A stretch of DNA of 64,000 nt from Phoebastria nigripes (Eukaryota; Chordata; Aves; Procellariiformes; Diomedeidae): contig JAYKAV010000012.1 in assembly GCA_035582835.1 (NCBI GenBank), positions 34,818 to 98,817 of the forward strand. Direction: 5' to 3'. The notes beneath the pieces are model-generated. The model did not search any database, was not told the origin of the DNA, and was given only the letters and a program-made list of their open reading frames with translations. Shown one piece after another: positions 1 through 12,790 of the stretch (the stretch's first letter is position 1; each line of letters opens with the position of its first letter). Position numbers and translations under genes: made by a program.

Positions 1-631
1 TTTTTTCCTTTTTTTTTTTTTAACCTCATTTGTTCCTTTTTTTAACATTATGGGGAACTATAGCCAACGGAAACAAATAAAACAGATTACTTCACAGAGT
101 GTATTGACCACCAGTATATTGTCCAGATTTTCAAAGGAGTGTCAGTCATAGAGAACCCCTGCAGCATCTCTGTGTTGTGGCCTCTGAAACTGTGATATTT
201 TGGAGCTATAAATGGAAGATTAGGGGAATGGGAGTGGAGCAGAGGGGGTGTCTGTGTACCGACCACCATCAGCGTGTACCGCCATGGGGTCCTCTGCTGC
301 TTGCTAGGATGAGCTGGGGGTCTCCTCTGCTGTGCTAAAATGATGAAACTTGTGGTCTCCTTCAGTGAAGAACAAGCTGAGAAAGAAACCTGGCATTAAG
401 AGGAGAACAGCAAAGAGAAGAGTCCCAGTCCTGGGATCCTGACCTGGACTCTGAGCTGTGCAAGGTCGGTACCACCTTCAGCTCTTGCTCCTTGTGCAGG
501 CGATGTCTCCCGGTGAGCACTGTGCTGGTGATCAAAGCCCACGCAGTGGGCGTGCAGCTCAGGTGCAAAGGCTCTAGCCATGTCTCTCATTTATACATTA
601 ATATATGCCTTATATTTTATTATATATGCCA
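1..631. other. Non-coding sequence, poly-T start
   Basis: The window opens in a T-rich tract (about 1-22, interrupted by CC). The stretch at about 362-590 is GC-richer than its surroundings and has two short overlapping open frames on the minus strand. Neither resembles a protein I recognise, and both begin and end without splice or promoter context. No gene is supported. The last 30 bases before the duplicated segment contain two copies of the 9-mer atatatgcc (601-609 and 622-630), described with the duplication. Confidence 0.7.
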
Positions 632-750
632 GGGAGGCAGCTGAGAAAACATAGAAACGTTCACTTGTCAGAAGAAGCATCNACCTCATCTGCTCTCTGT
701 GCATGAAATTCTTCTTGGCCAAAATATGGATACGTGTTAGGGTTTTGCAA
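632..750 (+). repeat. 119 bp direct duplication, copy 1
   Basis: This segment starts gggaggcagctgagaaaaca and ends with ggttttgcaa. It is repeated in the same orientation at 3380-3498, exactly 2748 bp downstream. By eye the copies differ at one called base (G659 versus A3407, a CpG-to-CpA type difference) and at one N (682, where copy 2 has C). The nine bases atatatgcc occur just before (622-630) and overlap the right end (750-758) of this copy. Copy 2 has no comparable flanking repeat, so copy 1 is the more likely inserted copy. No terminal inverted repeats, poly-A tail or open frame are seen. A small assembly artefact is a real alternative, since copy 1 carries an N. Confidence 0.9.
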
Positions 751-3379
751 TATATGCCTAGTTATTATTTTTATCATTCCTATTTTCCCTTGAAGGTGGT
801 AATTATTTTATATTCATGCTTCAGTCATTATCAACTGATGTGATCATTTCATATTCTGTAGCTTCGAACGCTACAGAAAATTTCCAGTTGGGACGTCTCT
901 GTTGTACAATACCTATTTGCGGCCAACATGACTGCGATGAGAGGTTATCGTGTGTAGACATGTGTTTAGTTTTTTGGTTTACTGTCCAGTGACTTACCTG
1001 GGTTGTGCTCTCAAGCATCTCATGACTACTGTTGCACAGATAAAATAATGACACCTCCTGATTTTTGGGTATGCACAGCTTTGTTTCACCTGTGTGTTAA
1101 GAGAGACTTCACGGCCCAGGACACCTGAGGACAGACTCTCAATCTGTGCTCCTGTGAAAAGCAAGGGTATTTTGTGGAGATCCTGCTCCTGCCTGACCAG
1201 GGAGGCAGAGGTGTATGTGGGTTGTCTTTGATACCTGTGCACGTATGTGATTGGACTGATCCTGCAGTCTTGTCTCCTGGGTCGTGAGATGCTTGATGCT
1301 GATCCAAACCTTTTCAGGTTATCCTCAGTCTTCTAAAATATCTAGTGCAGAGAAAATCTCTTTATGGTAATATCATTTTTCAGAATAACTCTTTTTTTTT
1401 TTTTTTTCTTTCTTTCTTTCTTTCTTCGTGATATAGAGGTGTCATTACAAGGCTCTGCAGCCATCTTAATATGGATTTAGTACCCACAAATATAGGACGA
1501 GGAGGAAATACCAGTTACTTGTTTCCAATAGTTAAGCTGAAGTATGCCAACAGAAATATTATTGATTAGCTTTCAGGGTAAAAAATTAGGTATGTTTGCA
1601 CAGATATGTTCAGCATCGTTGTATATTGACTAAATGTATTAAAGATAGATAAGATACAATTGTGATGATAGGCATATTTTCTTGTCTGAAGCAATGGTCT
1701 TCATTAACTCTATTATTAAAGTGAGCGTATTAACACTGAAGTCCTAGAGCCTTTCTGCATACCTGGGTGATCAGCATTTGAATCTTACAGTTTACTGATA
1801 TCTAATTCAAGTTTTCCAACAATATCATCTTCAGTATAACATGTTTCATGCTCTTCTGAGAGATGGCTCGTTCAGGGAAACAGAGCGGAGAAGGAATGAA
1901 ACTACTTGCTGGAGCAATTTTGACTAAGCATGAGAAAAATGTGTTTCTTTCACATTAATAATCTATTAAGTTTATTTTCACAATTGGTTTGAAAATGTGG
2001 AAAATCACTTCATTTTCTAGATAACCTGATTCATCTGCTATTTGCTGTGTATTGCTTGAGATCCAAAAATGCATATTTAAGCAGAGGTGATGTTGTCACT
2101 GGAAGAAAATGAGGATGTGCTCATCCTGTGGTTGTATTTGCTGTGTTGCACTGAGGTTGCCTAGGCCAGGTCCATTCTAGACTTTGTGTGCAGTGGAATT
2201 TGGCTACTTACTGTGATGAATTAACAGGCCAAGAAGATGAAGTGCTTTAATCATAATTGCATGTTCGTGAGCCAAATTTCAAGGCAAGGATTTAATATCT
2301 TTAAGTGCAAGAGATAATAATAATGGCAAAAGTTATATTGTAAGGAGTAATTTCAGTTTCTAAAATCATTCTGAAAAGGTAACCCCACTCAACCAAGTAA
2401 TTTGTGTAGCTACATAAATATTCCTTGCGTTCCTTAAAGCATTTCTTTTTCTCCCAAAGTCTGCAAATTACACTTTTATGAGATGCTGTACAAACTAAAT
2501 ACTATATCTATTCAGAGTATGATAATATCTCCTTGCCTTTGAATGAAATATTTGGCCCTTGAGAATCTGGCAGTATCTTTCCTCATAAAATACCTGAAAA
2601 TTGAATAAGATCTTAAGCTTTATTATGTACATATAATACTGGTACCTGTGGGATTACGTGTAGTAACCTTATTTACANAACCTTAAGATGTATTTGCAGA
2701 ATATATTTTAGGCTGGGACATCTCTGTAACAAGTGTTTATAATCTCTTCTTCTTATGTGACTTGATCTCAAAAAAAATCCCAAAGGTCTTATCTCAGAAA
2801 AAGCATAGGGTCCCCAGTACAATCTGAGTATACCTTTAAATTGCAACATTTCAGAGTAGAAGGAATAAAATGTATACCTGATGCAATATAATAAGTCAGT
2901 CTCTTGGGCTATGTTGTTTCTGAGTCCTTTTTGCTCAAAATGCAAAGAAATCATAAGGAAATGTAGCTTTTCTTATAAGAGAAAACATACATCACAGATG
3001 CTGCGTCCACAGAGATTCTTCTTTGGAAACTGGAATAGGGCCATGAATTTTCAGGTACCTGAGAAACATGTTAGAAACCTAATACTGATGAAAAGTCTTA
3101 ACTTTCTTCTTCCAAAAGTGCATTCCCTCTACTCTGGAAGCAGGACTTCCTCCGGTAAAGCATAAAGTGAAGAAGCTGCTCCCCCAAATGCAGGCCTAGC
3201 CCCAGGGAGAATGGATTCCTCGCTGGGGTAGACTCACATGTGAGGTCAGAGAAATTAAATTTCCCAAGACAAAATCCAGTCTCTTTGGAAGAAAGGAGGG
3301 GAAAAAAATCATACCACTTACAAATGATAAGAGGGCCTATATTTGCATATTGTGAATGAGTTTCAAACCCTTATTTTTT
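751..3379. other. Non-coding sequence between the duplicate copies
   Basis: Mostly unique, AT-rich DNA. It contains a T-run leading into TTTC repeats at 1391-1427. The stretch at about 1040-1310 is slightly GC-richer and has overlapping short minus-strand frames without recognisable protein content. Around 2673-3165 there are open frames on both strands (93 and 94 codons) lying antisense to one another, which is what chance frames in low-complexity DNA look like. No gene, RNA gene or mobile element is supported. Confidence 0.6.
1391..1427 (+). repeat. T-run plus (CTTT)n microsatellite
   Basis: An uninterrupted T run of about 16 bases passes directly into roughly five CTTT units. It could be the degraded tail of an antisense retroelement, but no element body is recognisable beside it. 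Confidence 0.9.
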
Positions 3380-3498
3380 GGGAGGCAGCTGAGAAAACAT
3401 AGAAACATTCACTTGTCAGAAGAAGCATCCACCTCATCTGCTCTCTGTGCATGAAATTCTTCTTGGCCAAAATATGGATACGTGTTAGGGTTTTGCAA
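3380..3498 (+). repeat. 119 bp direct duplication, copy 2
   Basis: This is the second copy of the segment at 632-750, in the same orientation. It is preceded by a T-rich stretch (ttatttttt) and followed by aagcagtgttgtgg. Unlike copy 1 it has no short direct repeat at its borders, which suggests it is the donor locus. The CpA at 3406-3407 corresponds to CpG at 658-659 in copy 1, compatible with a single CpG decay after duplication. Confidence 0.9.
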
Positions 3499-6324
3499 AG
3501 CAGTGTTGTGGTACTATCCGTGGGGATGCTGATGTAAAAGTGCTTTATAGAAGCTTTTGAGAAGTCAAAATACAGGACAAAACAGCTTTTTATCTTAGTT
3601 CAAGAAAAACAGAGGTTTCCAAACATTTTCTTTTTTCCCCGATCCTCTTAGAAGTTCCTTCACAGATAAATAATTCTATTATGTTTCCATTTGAAACATG
3701 CAAACATGATCACTTTGGTGGTTTTAGTTATTTTATTTTTCTTTACTAAGCTGTTCTTTACAGGCCTTTTAGAGAGCTGGAACTGAATCCATGTCCAATC
3801 AAACTGATCAGCATTTTTGGGCATGACTTTTCAATCACAGCATGATGTACAGTCATTTAATGTAACTTTATACAACAGAGCTGTTTGGATTATTCCCTAA
3901 AGATTATCTGCAGGATCTTAAAGAGCACTTTGGAAAGCTCAGAAGTCTCAGCACTATATATATTTTTCATTACATTCCCGCTGCTTTTGTAATGTTTCCG
4001 AAGTGTCAGCGTTGGGTACAGTAACAGAAGAGGGCTTGCAATTTACTTCACTGAGATAGCAATGCTGTCTAAGGTGAAATTAAAATAGACATCACTTATT
4101 TGTGGAATTAATTATTAAAATGTGCTCAGCAATCACTCATGTCAACCCTCTATGCTTACAGGGCTTTTTTCCCTCGTGCAAATGCTACCAAAACAATGTT
4201 TGGTGGTACCAAGTTGCTTTGCATTAATGATAGCAGTCCCTTCTTTGAGTCTGTTGTATTATTTGAAATGTGACTTTCATTAGTTATTCAGTACAGTGCA
4301 CTTGTGGGGGACAAAGTAAGCCCTACTCATTTTCATCAGCCTCTAAACCTGCAAATATAGATAAAAAAATCAAAGACACTTAAATTTTTGGACTCTTAAT
4401 TTTCATTTGGTAGTTGCCAGATGTCAGCTTTTGAGTTAGGCTCAACAAGTTTTCAGAAATTATGCAAATTTTGTTCTTAGGCCTGACTTGGTTCTCAGGG
4501 TCTTCTGTATGCATGGGGCAACTCTTGGTTTGTCTTGCACTGGGTAATTTAAGGAAGAGCTCCATGGTGTCAGTGGGCAGCACTTCCATGAAGATGGCAA
4601 GGTAAATCTTACTAGAGTTTCCTGAGATAAAGCCTCATTTAGGAATCACTGAAATGAATTATCTGTCAATGATTCTCACAAATTGCACTTACGTCACTCA
4701 GTGGCTTCATTTAAAAGCATGTATCTGTTTGTGAGCACATTTTAAAATTGAAAAATTTGGGAGTGGATGTAAAGCGGGACATTTAGAAAGCTCTCTGCTG
4801 TGAAGAAGCAAGTTTAAAGGTCTGACGTTGTGGGATTTTTTTTTTCAACAGAGATGATCTTTGAAATCTTTTCCATCAGTTCTCTCCACATTCCAATTTC
4901 AGTTTTATAACACCCCTCACTGTGCAAGTCTTGGCAGGAAACTTGCCCATCTTGCAGAGCCTTGCATGAATAATTCATTTAAGTGTCATGCTGATTCTCA
5001 AAAGGTTGGAATATTTCTTTGGAGAAAGTGTTTAATAAGATTCTTCCAAACAACACAAAATATAGCTTTGTATGAATTTTATGGGGTAGTATCTTTTAAA
5101 AGGTTTTGCCCAATCAAGGATTTAATGAACTGAAAACCAAAACATATGGTAGTCGCTTTTACCTATTTGTTTCCTAGGTTGAAGTATAGAGATGAAGCTG
5201 CTTAACTGGGGTCAGAAACTTGAATCTGTCAGATCTGAAGTCATAGGCAGAAGTTCAGGAAATAGGATACATCTCCTATTTGGCTCCTTATATTTATATC
5301 TTCATTTGGGTGATACTATATGACAAAGACAGAGAATGAAGCGGCACTTCCACTTATTTTCCAAGCCAACAGAAAATATCACACAGCTCCTGGAAAATAC
5401 TGTCACTCTGAAAGACTCCCAGNTGCACAGTGTCCCAGACGTTTTGTTCAACGAGGCGTCATTTAGCCCATCAGATAGAGGTACACAGGCGTTTGCAGTC
5501 CTCTGAAGAAAGAGTGAGTTCCATGACAAATGATGGATATTTAGAAGTTAATGAAGCTTATTAGAACGGAGGGTATTTTTGCTTTGTTTGTTTTTCCTTT
5601 TGAAGACAACTTTAAATGGGCTTTGGTGAGCTAAGATGCTGGTTTGAAATGGGAAGTCCCTGGAAATCTTTCAAAAGAACCCGTTCCACTGTTTTATTTT
5701 TTTATGTTATTTTAGCACTATTACAGTTTTTAACGAGAAATATTTTGCCATAACAAAATAAAAGCAAAGCCCAAGTCAAAAACCAGCCAGTGTAGTTAGA
5801 ATACAACATCACATCAATCTCGTCTGTGTTTGCAGGAACGCATTTCAGTGTGTATTTGGCAGCTATACAATTGGGATAAAATATTTTGTGTTGCTCTGAG
5901 GATGGGAGACCATCATGTTTCCAATAGGACTGTTTGTTGAGAAGGAAAATAACTCACAAGGGAAACGTTCTTGGTATATAATTGGTTCTCATTATTAAGT
6001 GAATTAACTAGACAATCATTATATTGTTGTCATTTCAAGCCATTTCATCAGAAGAATTTGGCTCAAATCTGAATTAAGGCAAAGGCTCTCATTGGTGTTA
6101 AAGTGGTGACCCAATACACTTGAGCTGAGTGTTGCGGTTATAGGTCTGACCTTGTCAGCAGTGAGTAAAGATGAGAAGACAGGCAGAGCGTTTTGGGGCA
6201 CGTTGACTTTCGTACTGTGACTTTGCCCTCTATATATTTCAAAGCTGGAGTGAGTTACAAGATTTCTTTCAGGTCTCCAGTTTAAGAAAGGATGGGGAGC
6301 CCTTTCTCCCAAATTTTCCTCCAG
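3499..6324. other. Non-coding unique sequence
   Basis: AT-rich unique sequence with scattered open frames under 95 codons (for example 4861-5133 plus, 4380-4589 minus), none with recognisable domains. The last part (about 6245-6324) may be the badly decayed upstream portion of the CR1 fragment that follows, but I cannot align it with confidence. No RNA gene or regulatory element is supported. Confidence 0.55.
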
Positions 6325-6502
6325 CAGCACTGGAGCTGGCTGCCCAGGGAGCTGCACAATCTCCATCCTTAGAGATTTTCAAAACTTCGGTAGAAAAAAG
6401 CCATGGCTGACTTGATCCAGCATGAAGAGCTCCACTTTGAGTGGGGAAATTACGATCTCTTGTGGTCCCCTCCAACCAAGATTTGCATGAGNCTATGAAA
6501 TC
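6325..6502 (+). mobile_element. CR1 LINE 3' fragment (sense)
   Basis: The order of short words is that of the CR1 3' end: a segment reading gcactgg...ggctgcccagggag, then a stretch like tagagattttcaaaac, a central tgatccag block, then ggtcccctccaacc, and a terminal ctatgaaatc next to the N at 6492. CR1 is the main non-LTR retrotransposon of birds; copies are usually 5'-truncated and end in short ATTCTATGA-like repeats rather than poly-A, as here. The copy is heavily mutated, so it is old. The 5' limit is uncertain by up to about 80 bp. The open frames on the opposite strand here are antisense artefacts of the repeat. Confidence 0.85.
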
Positions 6503-9500
6503 TTCAAGGCAAGAGTCACTTAGGGCTTCAGTGAGGTTTTGGACAGCACCCAGTTGCATGGGACAGATCATGGCCCATAGAGTGGGCTCATAAAGTGTAG
6601 CTCCTTGAATTTCAGTGCAAAGATGCCAATAAAGCTGGCTGGATCAACAGCCTGCCTGTGTGCGCGTGTGTGTCTGGTTCCCCCACCTCGGGGATCTAGC
6701 CTATTTCACGGTCAAACTTGTGGCTTGACAGACTTGAAGACTTGCATGTTCATTACTGCTGAAATGTCTTCCTACACAGATATTGCTCTTCATAGTGCCT
6801 TCCAGAGAGCTCATTTAAAGGTTATATTGTGATTGGTGGTTTTCAGTGTTTGTGAAGTAGTTTTCATAATCAGGATCTAAGAGAACTGAACTCCTTAAGC
6901 TAGCTGACTTTTTTTTTTTTTTCTTTTTCCTAGTTGTCATTTAAGTTGAAATTAATATTGTAATTGCTTTCTCTGGAGACTCTATAGCTTCATGCACTCT
7001 CATTTATGGAGAGAAATATGGATGATGGGTGACTAATGCTGCTTAGTTAGGCATTTTTTTTAAATAAATACAGAATCTGTCAATCCATTCTCTGTCAGAG
7101 AGAAAAACAGCTCCCATTTTCACACAGTCTCTTCCTTCAGGGGATTATGTCTTGGGAAGTACTATAATAGGGAGAAGTGTATGGGGTTTGACTTCTTTGG
7201 CAGTTTTCACCCTTTCTTTTGCAAATACCCTTCCAGTTTTCTGATAACATTTATGGGGGCTGAGAAGTGCATTGCCTACAGAAGAAGGTAGAGTGAACTT
7301 CTTGGAATGACATTGCCCACAATATGTCCAATCCATATTCTCTAATTTTATAACTGAGGATAATAGAAGTTGAACAAACAGTATCTTTAGACTGAGAAAC
7401 TCAGCTTAGCTGTATTGATTAGGATGTTGCTATGTGGATTTAAATTAACTGAGTCTGTCCTTAATTGTTTAGAGAAAGCAGACTGGTATGTCTAGCTCTC
7501 CATCTACATCCTTTGCAAGCTGCTTGCCGACAAGTCATTTTTTTCCCTATCAATAGTCTGGTGGTTGATTAATTCGGTTCAGATTCCTCTGACTGCAAGG
7601 TTCAAGGGGGCACATTCTCATTTTATTCTTATAAATATACAAGATTTTCTTTCCTTCATCTTAGCTCCTCACTCTTCAAACTTTTATTTCTTACATTTTC
7701 TCTTCTTGTGAATGGTCTTGTTTCCTGCTGCTTAAAAAAAGAAACAATCTACTTTCCAAGCCTTCTTAAGGGTCAGCCTCCTCCGTTTTGGAAATTAATT
7801 GTGGGCTAGAAGGTGCAGAGGAACAGAGGGTGGAGTATGGCAGCATGAGCAATCAGCCTGGATCCAAACAGAAAAATTCATGACCTAAATGAAGTTTCTC
7901 CCTCCAGATGTCAGAACAGTGAATAAATGTTTCATAAACTTTGCTTTCCAGGTCAGCTCCAAACCGCGATTTTAGGTTTGTGGTTTAACCCTTACTGTTT
8001 AGTGAAAGCAGCACAGTGAGATTGGACAAGGAGCAGGGCATCCCTATTCTGGGCATTCCTTTTCTGGGGAGTAGTCCCATCACTAATGCCTCCAGCCAGG
8101 AAAAAAAATGTGCAAGACCGATACCCCAATCTTGAGGATGAGGAATAACATCACATGGGTTTTCTTTGTAGAAAAATCTGAGGAAATCATCTCCTAACCG
8201 CATGAGAGTACATCATAGCAGGTTTAGCACTCCGGGGCAAGAGCAGCCAGCAGTGACTGCCGACTCAGCCGCTGCTGGCCCTATGGGAGCCAAACAAGCT
8301 GTCTGTGAGGTCCAGCCCACCTCCCCTTGCACAAGAAATCTTGTATTTTTACAGTGCAATAGAGGAAAGTAGATAGCAGATGACTGTGTTGAGGAAGTGA
8401 GGGCACAAAGCCAAAATTATGTTTGTAGGGTGAACACTTTTCCAACGACTTGACCCTTGCAGCTTGTTGAAGCGCTGGGCGCTTTATCTACAGGTGAGGG
8501 GAAAAGCCTGTTGCTGCTGCTGCATCCTCAAAACTGGAGAAGCTTTGATTATAAGTGCTAATCCTCTGCTGTTGAGCAAAGATNCCTGGCACCAAGGCTT
8601 CGCTGTATGCAAGATTCATCTATGTACTCCAAATTGGCCCCTGTGATTTTTGTGGCGTGGGGAACCGTATCATGGCAACCTGTGTCTGAAAGCCCAGCCT
8701 GAGCTCGCTGTGCCTATTATTAGGAAGCCAAATGGGACTGCACACCACGCATTTTTAAGTGGAGCATGGAGATTGTCAGCAAATTCTGTTAACAAGTGGC
8801 GGAATTTGTGTGCTCGTCGGCTAGTCCCTACATTGGAGATTTATGGTATTCTCCTTTCATGCTGTGCTGTTGCCGCTGCTTTACAATTAGAGAGAAGTTG
8901 GCATTGAAAACATCTGCTACCCATGTTGGCCCATAGTTGCCAAACTTTTCACTCTTTCTGCCAAGTAGTACCTTGCCAGCAATACCGTTGTGCTTAAATG
9001 TTAGCTCCCAAAAGCAATGCTTGCAGACATTAGTGCCACTGAATCAGCACTAATACTGACATTTCACTTAGGGAAGGGGAAGGATTTGTGAGGAAGTGGC
9101 ACCTCCAGGAGCTTAATTAGCATGGAAGCGCAGAAAAAAATAGTGTGTCCTACAAAAGAGCACGGTANGAGGTTATTTCCTATGTCTTCCTGAGATTTCC
9201 CAACATCTGTTCTGGATGTGTTATATGGGAACTGGTGGCTCGGTTCCAGGCTGTGGTCCTGCACTGAGGTCCCTACCTGCTGGTGACAAACCAGGGCACA
9301 CAGAGCCCCAGTGTGCTGCCAGAAGCACAAAATCTCCTACTGTTCCCAGCCCTTTGTCCATTCAGCTGCATTTTTGCGAGCTGTCATTATCGTGCTGATG
9401 TTGTGGTGAGATGCTCCAAGTGGGTCGGGGGCTGCGCTAAGTTGGGTACAATCACCCACTGAGATGAGGTCCTTGTCTGCAGCATCCCAGCACCCTTTCC

Positions 9501-12500
9501 ACATGTTTTCACTCTATTTAAAATGATTACCAATAGGTAAAGAAGTTGTCAACTATTCATTTCCACTCCTCACTCCAATGGTTAATGATTTTTTTCCGAT
9601 TGCTTCCTGAGCAATATAAATGCCCCATTGTAAGATGTGCAACACATTTTCATAGCACGGAAAGAAGAACAGTGGCAAACTGCTAAAAACACTGCGTGGG
9701 AGTGATGAGCTGGGGAGTNGCAATGCTCATGAATAACGTGAATGCTGACCCTCTCTACCTTNTAGCTACGTTTTGAGATGAAGTACCTTGGGGGATAGCT
9801 AGGGATATTCAGCAAACAATATGTAATGGACTTTGTTTTGGCCATTGTAAAATGTTACTGATACTGGGGAGCAAGGCACTGTGTAGCTCCATGCTTTGTG
9901 AAACTGCTGAATGAAGTGATGCATCATAGGGGAAGATATGCCCATCTGAAACGCAAAATCAGCATCCAAATTCACTGGCTGTTGGAGAAGACAACACACG
10001 GGTACAGAGGCATGTACTCATGCATGGAGTATGTGGTTGCAGAACCATTACCAAAATATTTTTTCTATTTCTGTGAAAAATATGAATAGCGAACACTAGA
10101 GCTAAGGTTATACATAAGTAAAGCAGCCTGCAACACTTCTCTGGGAAATGGACTCCCAGAAGAAAAAGTTCTTGGTGCTTTTTTCAAATTTGGCTGAATC
10201 CTAGTGTTGCATATAAGCTGAAAGTTCAATCTAAAAAGAAGAAGGAATTAAATGTAAATAGTAGCAATAGACTCCAAAAATTGCTATGTGCATTTCTTTC
10301 TATCCTTCGTGGAGCAATGTGTTTCTTCCTCCAGGTAGTGTTTAAACTTAGGCTGCTGTCAAGTTTCCCAGCTCACTATTGGATTTTTTTTTCTCTTTTT
10401 GTAACTGTTCTGCTTTCTTGTAGTCATCTTTCAGTTTTTTAAACTCATAGAGTCTTTATGCTTTTCTGTGGCTTTATGCATTTGTGACATTCACTCGATT
10501 GCAAGACCCTTACTGCGTGAGCATCCCCAAGCATAATACTATTTCTAGCTGAGACGAAATTTCTCTTCCACCTGTATCTGCTGGATGCAATGACAGTTGG
10601 CAAATATCTCAGGTTTTGCCCCATGTTATCACTTTGCTTCTTAGCTAAACAAGGATATCAAGCTGATAATATGTGTATAACAAGTTATAGATATAAAAGA
10701 CGATGCTTGGCATTTTTATATTTTACTTCATTCAGCATAAGAAGGGCTTTAGGCAAGTTTCTGATCATTTATTTATTCATCCATGGGTTTGGCTGTACCA
10801 GTTTTACTCACCTTAAGAATTTCCTTACTCTTTGAGTAGCCAAGTGTCATGGCATGGGCTGTTTGCAAAGTTTATCTTGATATATAGCTGCAGTATGAAA
10901 CTCTCAATCACTTTTTTTTCATAATACAGTAAAAACGTTTCACTTGATCAGAAGGGAGAAACAGACAAAGTTTAGCAGCAATGCAGCAAGTGGAGGAGGT
11001 TTTGTTTCTGGGCTGAACCACAGGACTTAAGATAAGAAGAGGTGCTTTTATTTTTGGGCAATGGTGTCAGTATATCTTGTTGTTGCTAAATTTCCCTGTT
11101 GTCTGTAGCTTCACTTAGAAAGATGGCGTTGAGGATTAAATCCGCATGTGGTTTCTTCCTTTAAATGTAAAGCCGCATACTNTGACTGTATTTCAGGTGG
11201 TTGTGAGCTTTTTTGTTGCAGTGGAGTGGGGCTGGTTTAATCCAAGCGGCGATCAGCAGAGGGCACTGATCTAACAGGAGTTCGAGTAAACTCGATTGTC
11301 ATTTTACTTCAGCGCAGCCTGAAACGATCCAAGATGAATCTGTTAATATCCTCTCATTCCTTTTCCATNCTATATCAGTGTTAATTGCCAAACAAGAGAC
11401 AACTTTCTCCAGTATATTATACTGGCACATTATACACTACTGCTGTAGATATGGTTATTTGCAAATTTGCTACAGACTCCTCCACAAACTCAAGAGGTTT
11501 TTGTGTTGCTTCTGTATGTATGAATACAGATAAACAGAGGCAGCAATTTCACCTATATCAAATTTAATCTGCATGTTATTTAAAGCAGTCTAAATATTAA
11601 AAACAGATTATTGGAATATTCCACAGGAAAAATTTTATTGATCAAAGTTTACTTTCAAATGAACTTGTCTACTTCCTTTGGTTTTATTTTCCTCCAAAAG
11701 ATGCATTCCTTGCAGTATTTTTTTAACTATGCATTCACAGCCGTATTTAAGAACTGTNTCACACCTGTTGTCAGCTAGGCTGATAAACGCAATCATGACT
11801 GAGACTTGGCAGAAATGGCAATCATAAACCTGGCCGCATAAAACACCCCTGTTAACTGAACGAAATCAGAAGTAAAAGGCCAGCACAGTTGCGTTGGAGT
11901 GAAGGAGAAGGCAAATGGGGGCATAAGCTACTGGTGGTGTTTCCCCAGATCCAAGGGCAGAAGAAACCTCCCGAGCAGTGGCAAGGGATCACGGCGGCTG
12001 CAGATAGGGTTGTAGGCAATCCGGTGTCAGCAGAAGTGATGAAGGCTGGCATGTCTGGAAATTGCTCTGACAGCCAGGGCCCTATAAAATTTTAATTTGA
12101 GAAATGAACCTGTTCTAAACTTTGAGAGTCAAGCCCTGCAGCTTTTACTTGGGCAGGATTTTTGCTAAGATAAATGAAAATAGACTTAAGGACTTTGACA
12201 GTAGCCAGTGGGCAAGCCCCTGTCTTGCGTCTGGCAAATAACCCTTTGTAGCCCCAACCTGTGTCGCAAGATTGGGGTCAATAAATAAATATCACTTTGG
12301 TGGAAGCGTGTCTTGAGTGTCATAGCATTATTAAAAGCCTTTCAGGTTGAGCACAGGGCAGTTTTGTAAAGTTAGTCTCAGAAGTGTTGGTTTCCTACAA
12401 ATTGTATTTCTATTGCCTTTTATGTATTAGTCTTACTAGAAGCATTATAGCAAACATAACTATATATTGCAGAATTTTCTGAGATTTGGCTTGCTCGCTC

Positions 12501-12769
12501 GTTTTGGAAGAGTTTTGAATGAAAAAAAATCTTATTGCTGAAGGTGTAATTTAGATATTTACTGAACATGGCAACCCAAAACAGAAAAGGGATCTCAGTC
12601 TTAGCTATTTGGGATGAAAACCCAAAATGAAACCCGAATGAAGACATTTGAGTGGGACCACTAAAGACAGCACTTCTCGCTGTTTCCTGATCACTGCCAT
12701 ATAACAATTAAAACGGGCAAATCTCTTGAATGGCTGGAAAGGGGTTACTCTTCCCTGTGCGCATCCCCA
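6503..12769. other. Non-coding unique sequence
   Basis: Mostly AT-rich unique DNA with T-runs (about 6909-6921). Slightly GC-richer pockets occur at about 8225-8330, 9215-9400 and 11890-12060. Open frames are all under 90 codons, several run antisense to each other, and several cross N positions. I recognise no protein, tRNA, snRNA or transposon. The block around 12200-12300 ends in overlapping AATAAA words (aataaataaat), but there is no transcript evidence to give them meaning. Confidence 0.55.
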
Positions 12770-12790
12770 CCCCCCCCCCCCCCCCCCCCC
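12770..12790 (+). repeat. C21 homopolymer (G21 on the minus strand)
   Basis: Twenty-one consecutive C residues, preceded by gcatcccca. The opposite strand is a G21 tract, long enough to fold into a G-quadruplex with sliding register. Exact length is uncertain because such runs are poorly sequenced and assembled. Confidence 0.9.

Noticed and set aside
2673..3165. Opposed 93- and 94-codon open frames
   Set aside because: They overlap on opposite strands, one carries an N, and neither is recognisable. Typical chance frames.
6019..6571. Minus-strand open frames of 100-115 codons
   Set aside because: They are antisense to the CR1 fragment or extend from it; repeat composition explains them.
11281..11300. 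ttcgagtaaactcga as a possible tRNA T-arm
   Set aside because: The surrounding bases do not form acceptor, D or anticodon arms. It is only a small inverted repeat.
12240..12300. Overlapping AATAAA words as the 3' end of a gene
   Set aside because: There is no upstream coding sequence, and such words are frequent in AT-rich DNA.
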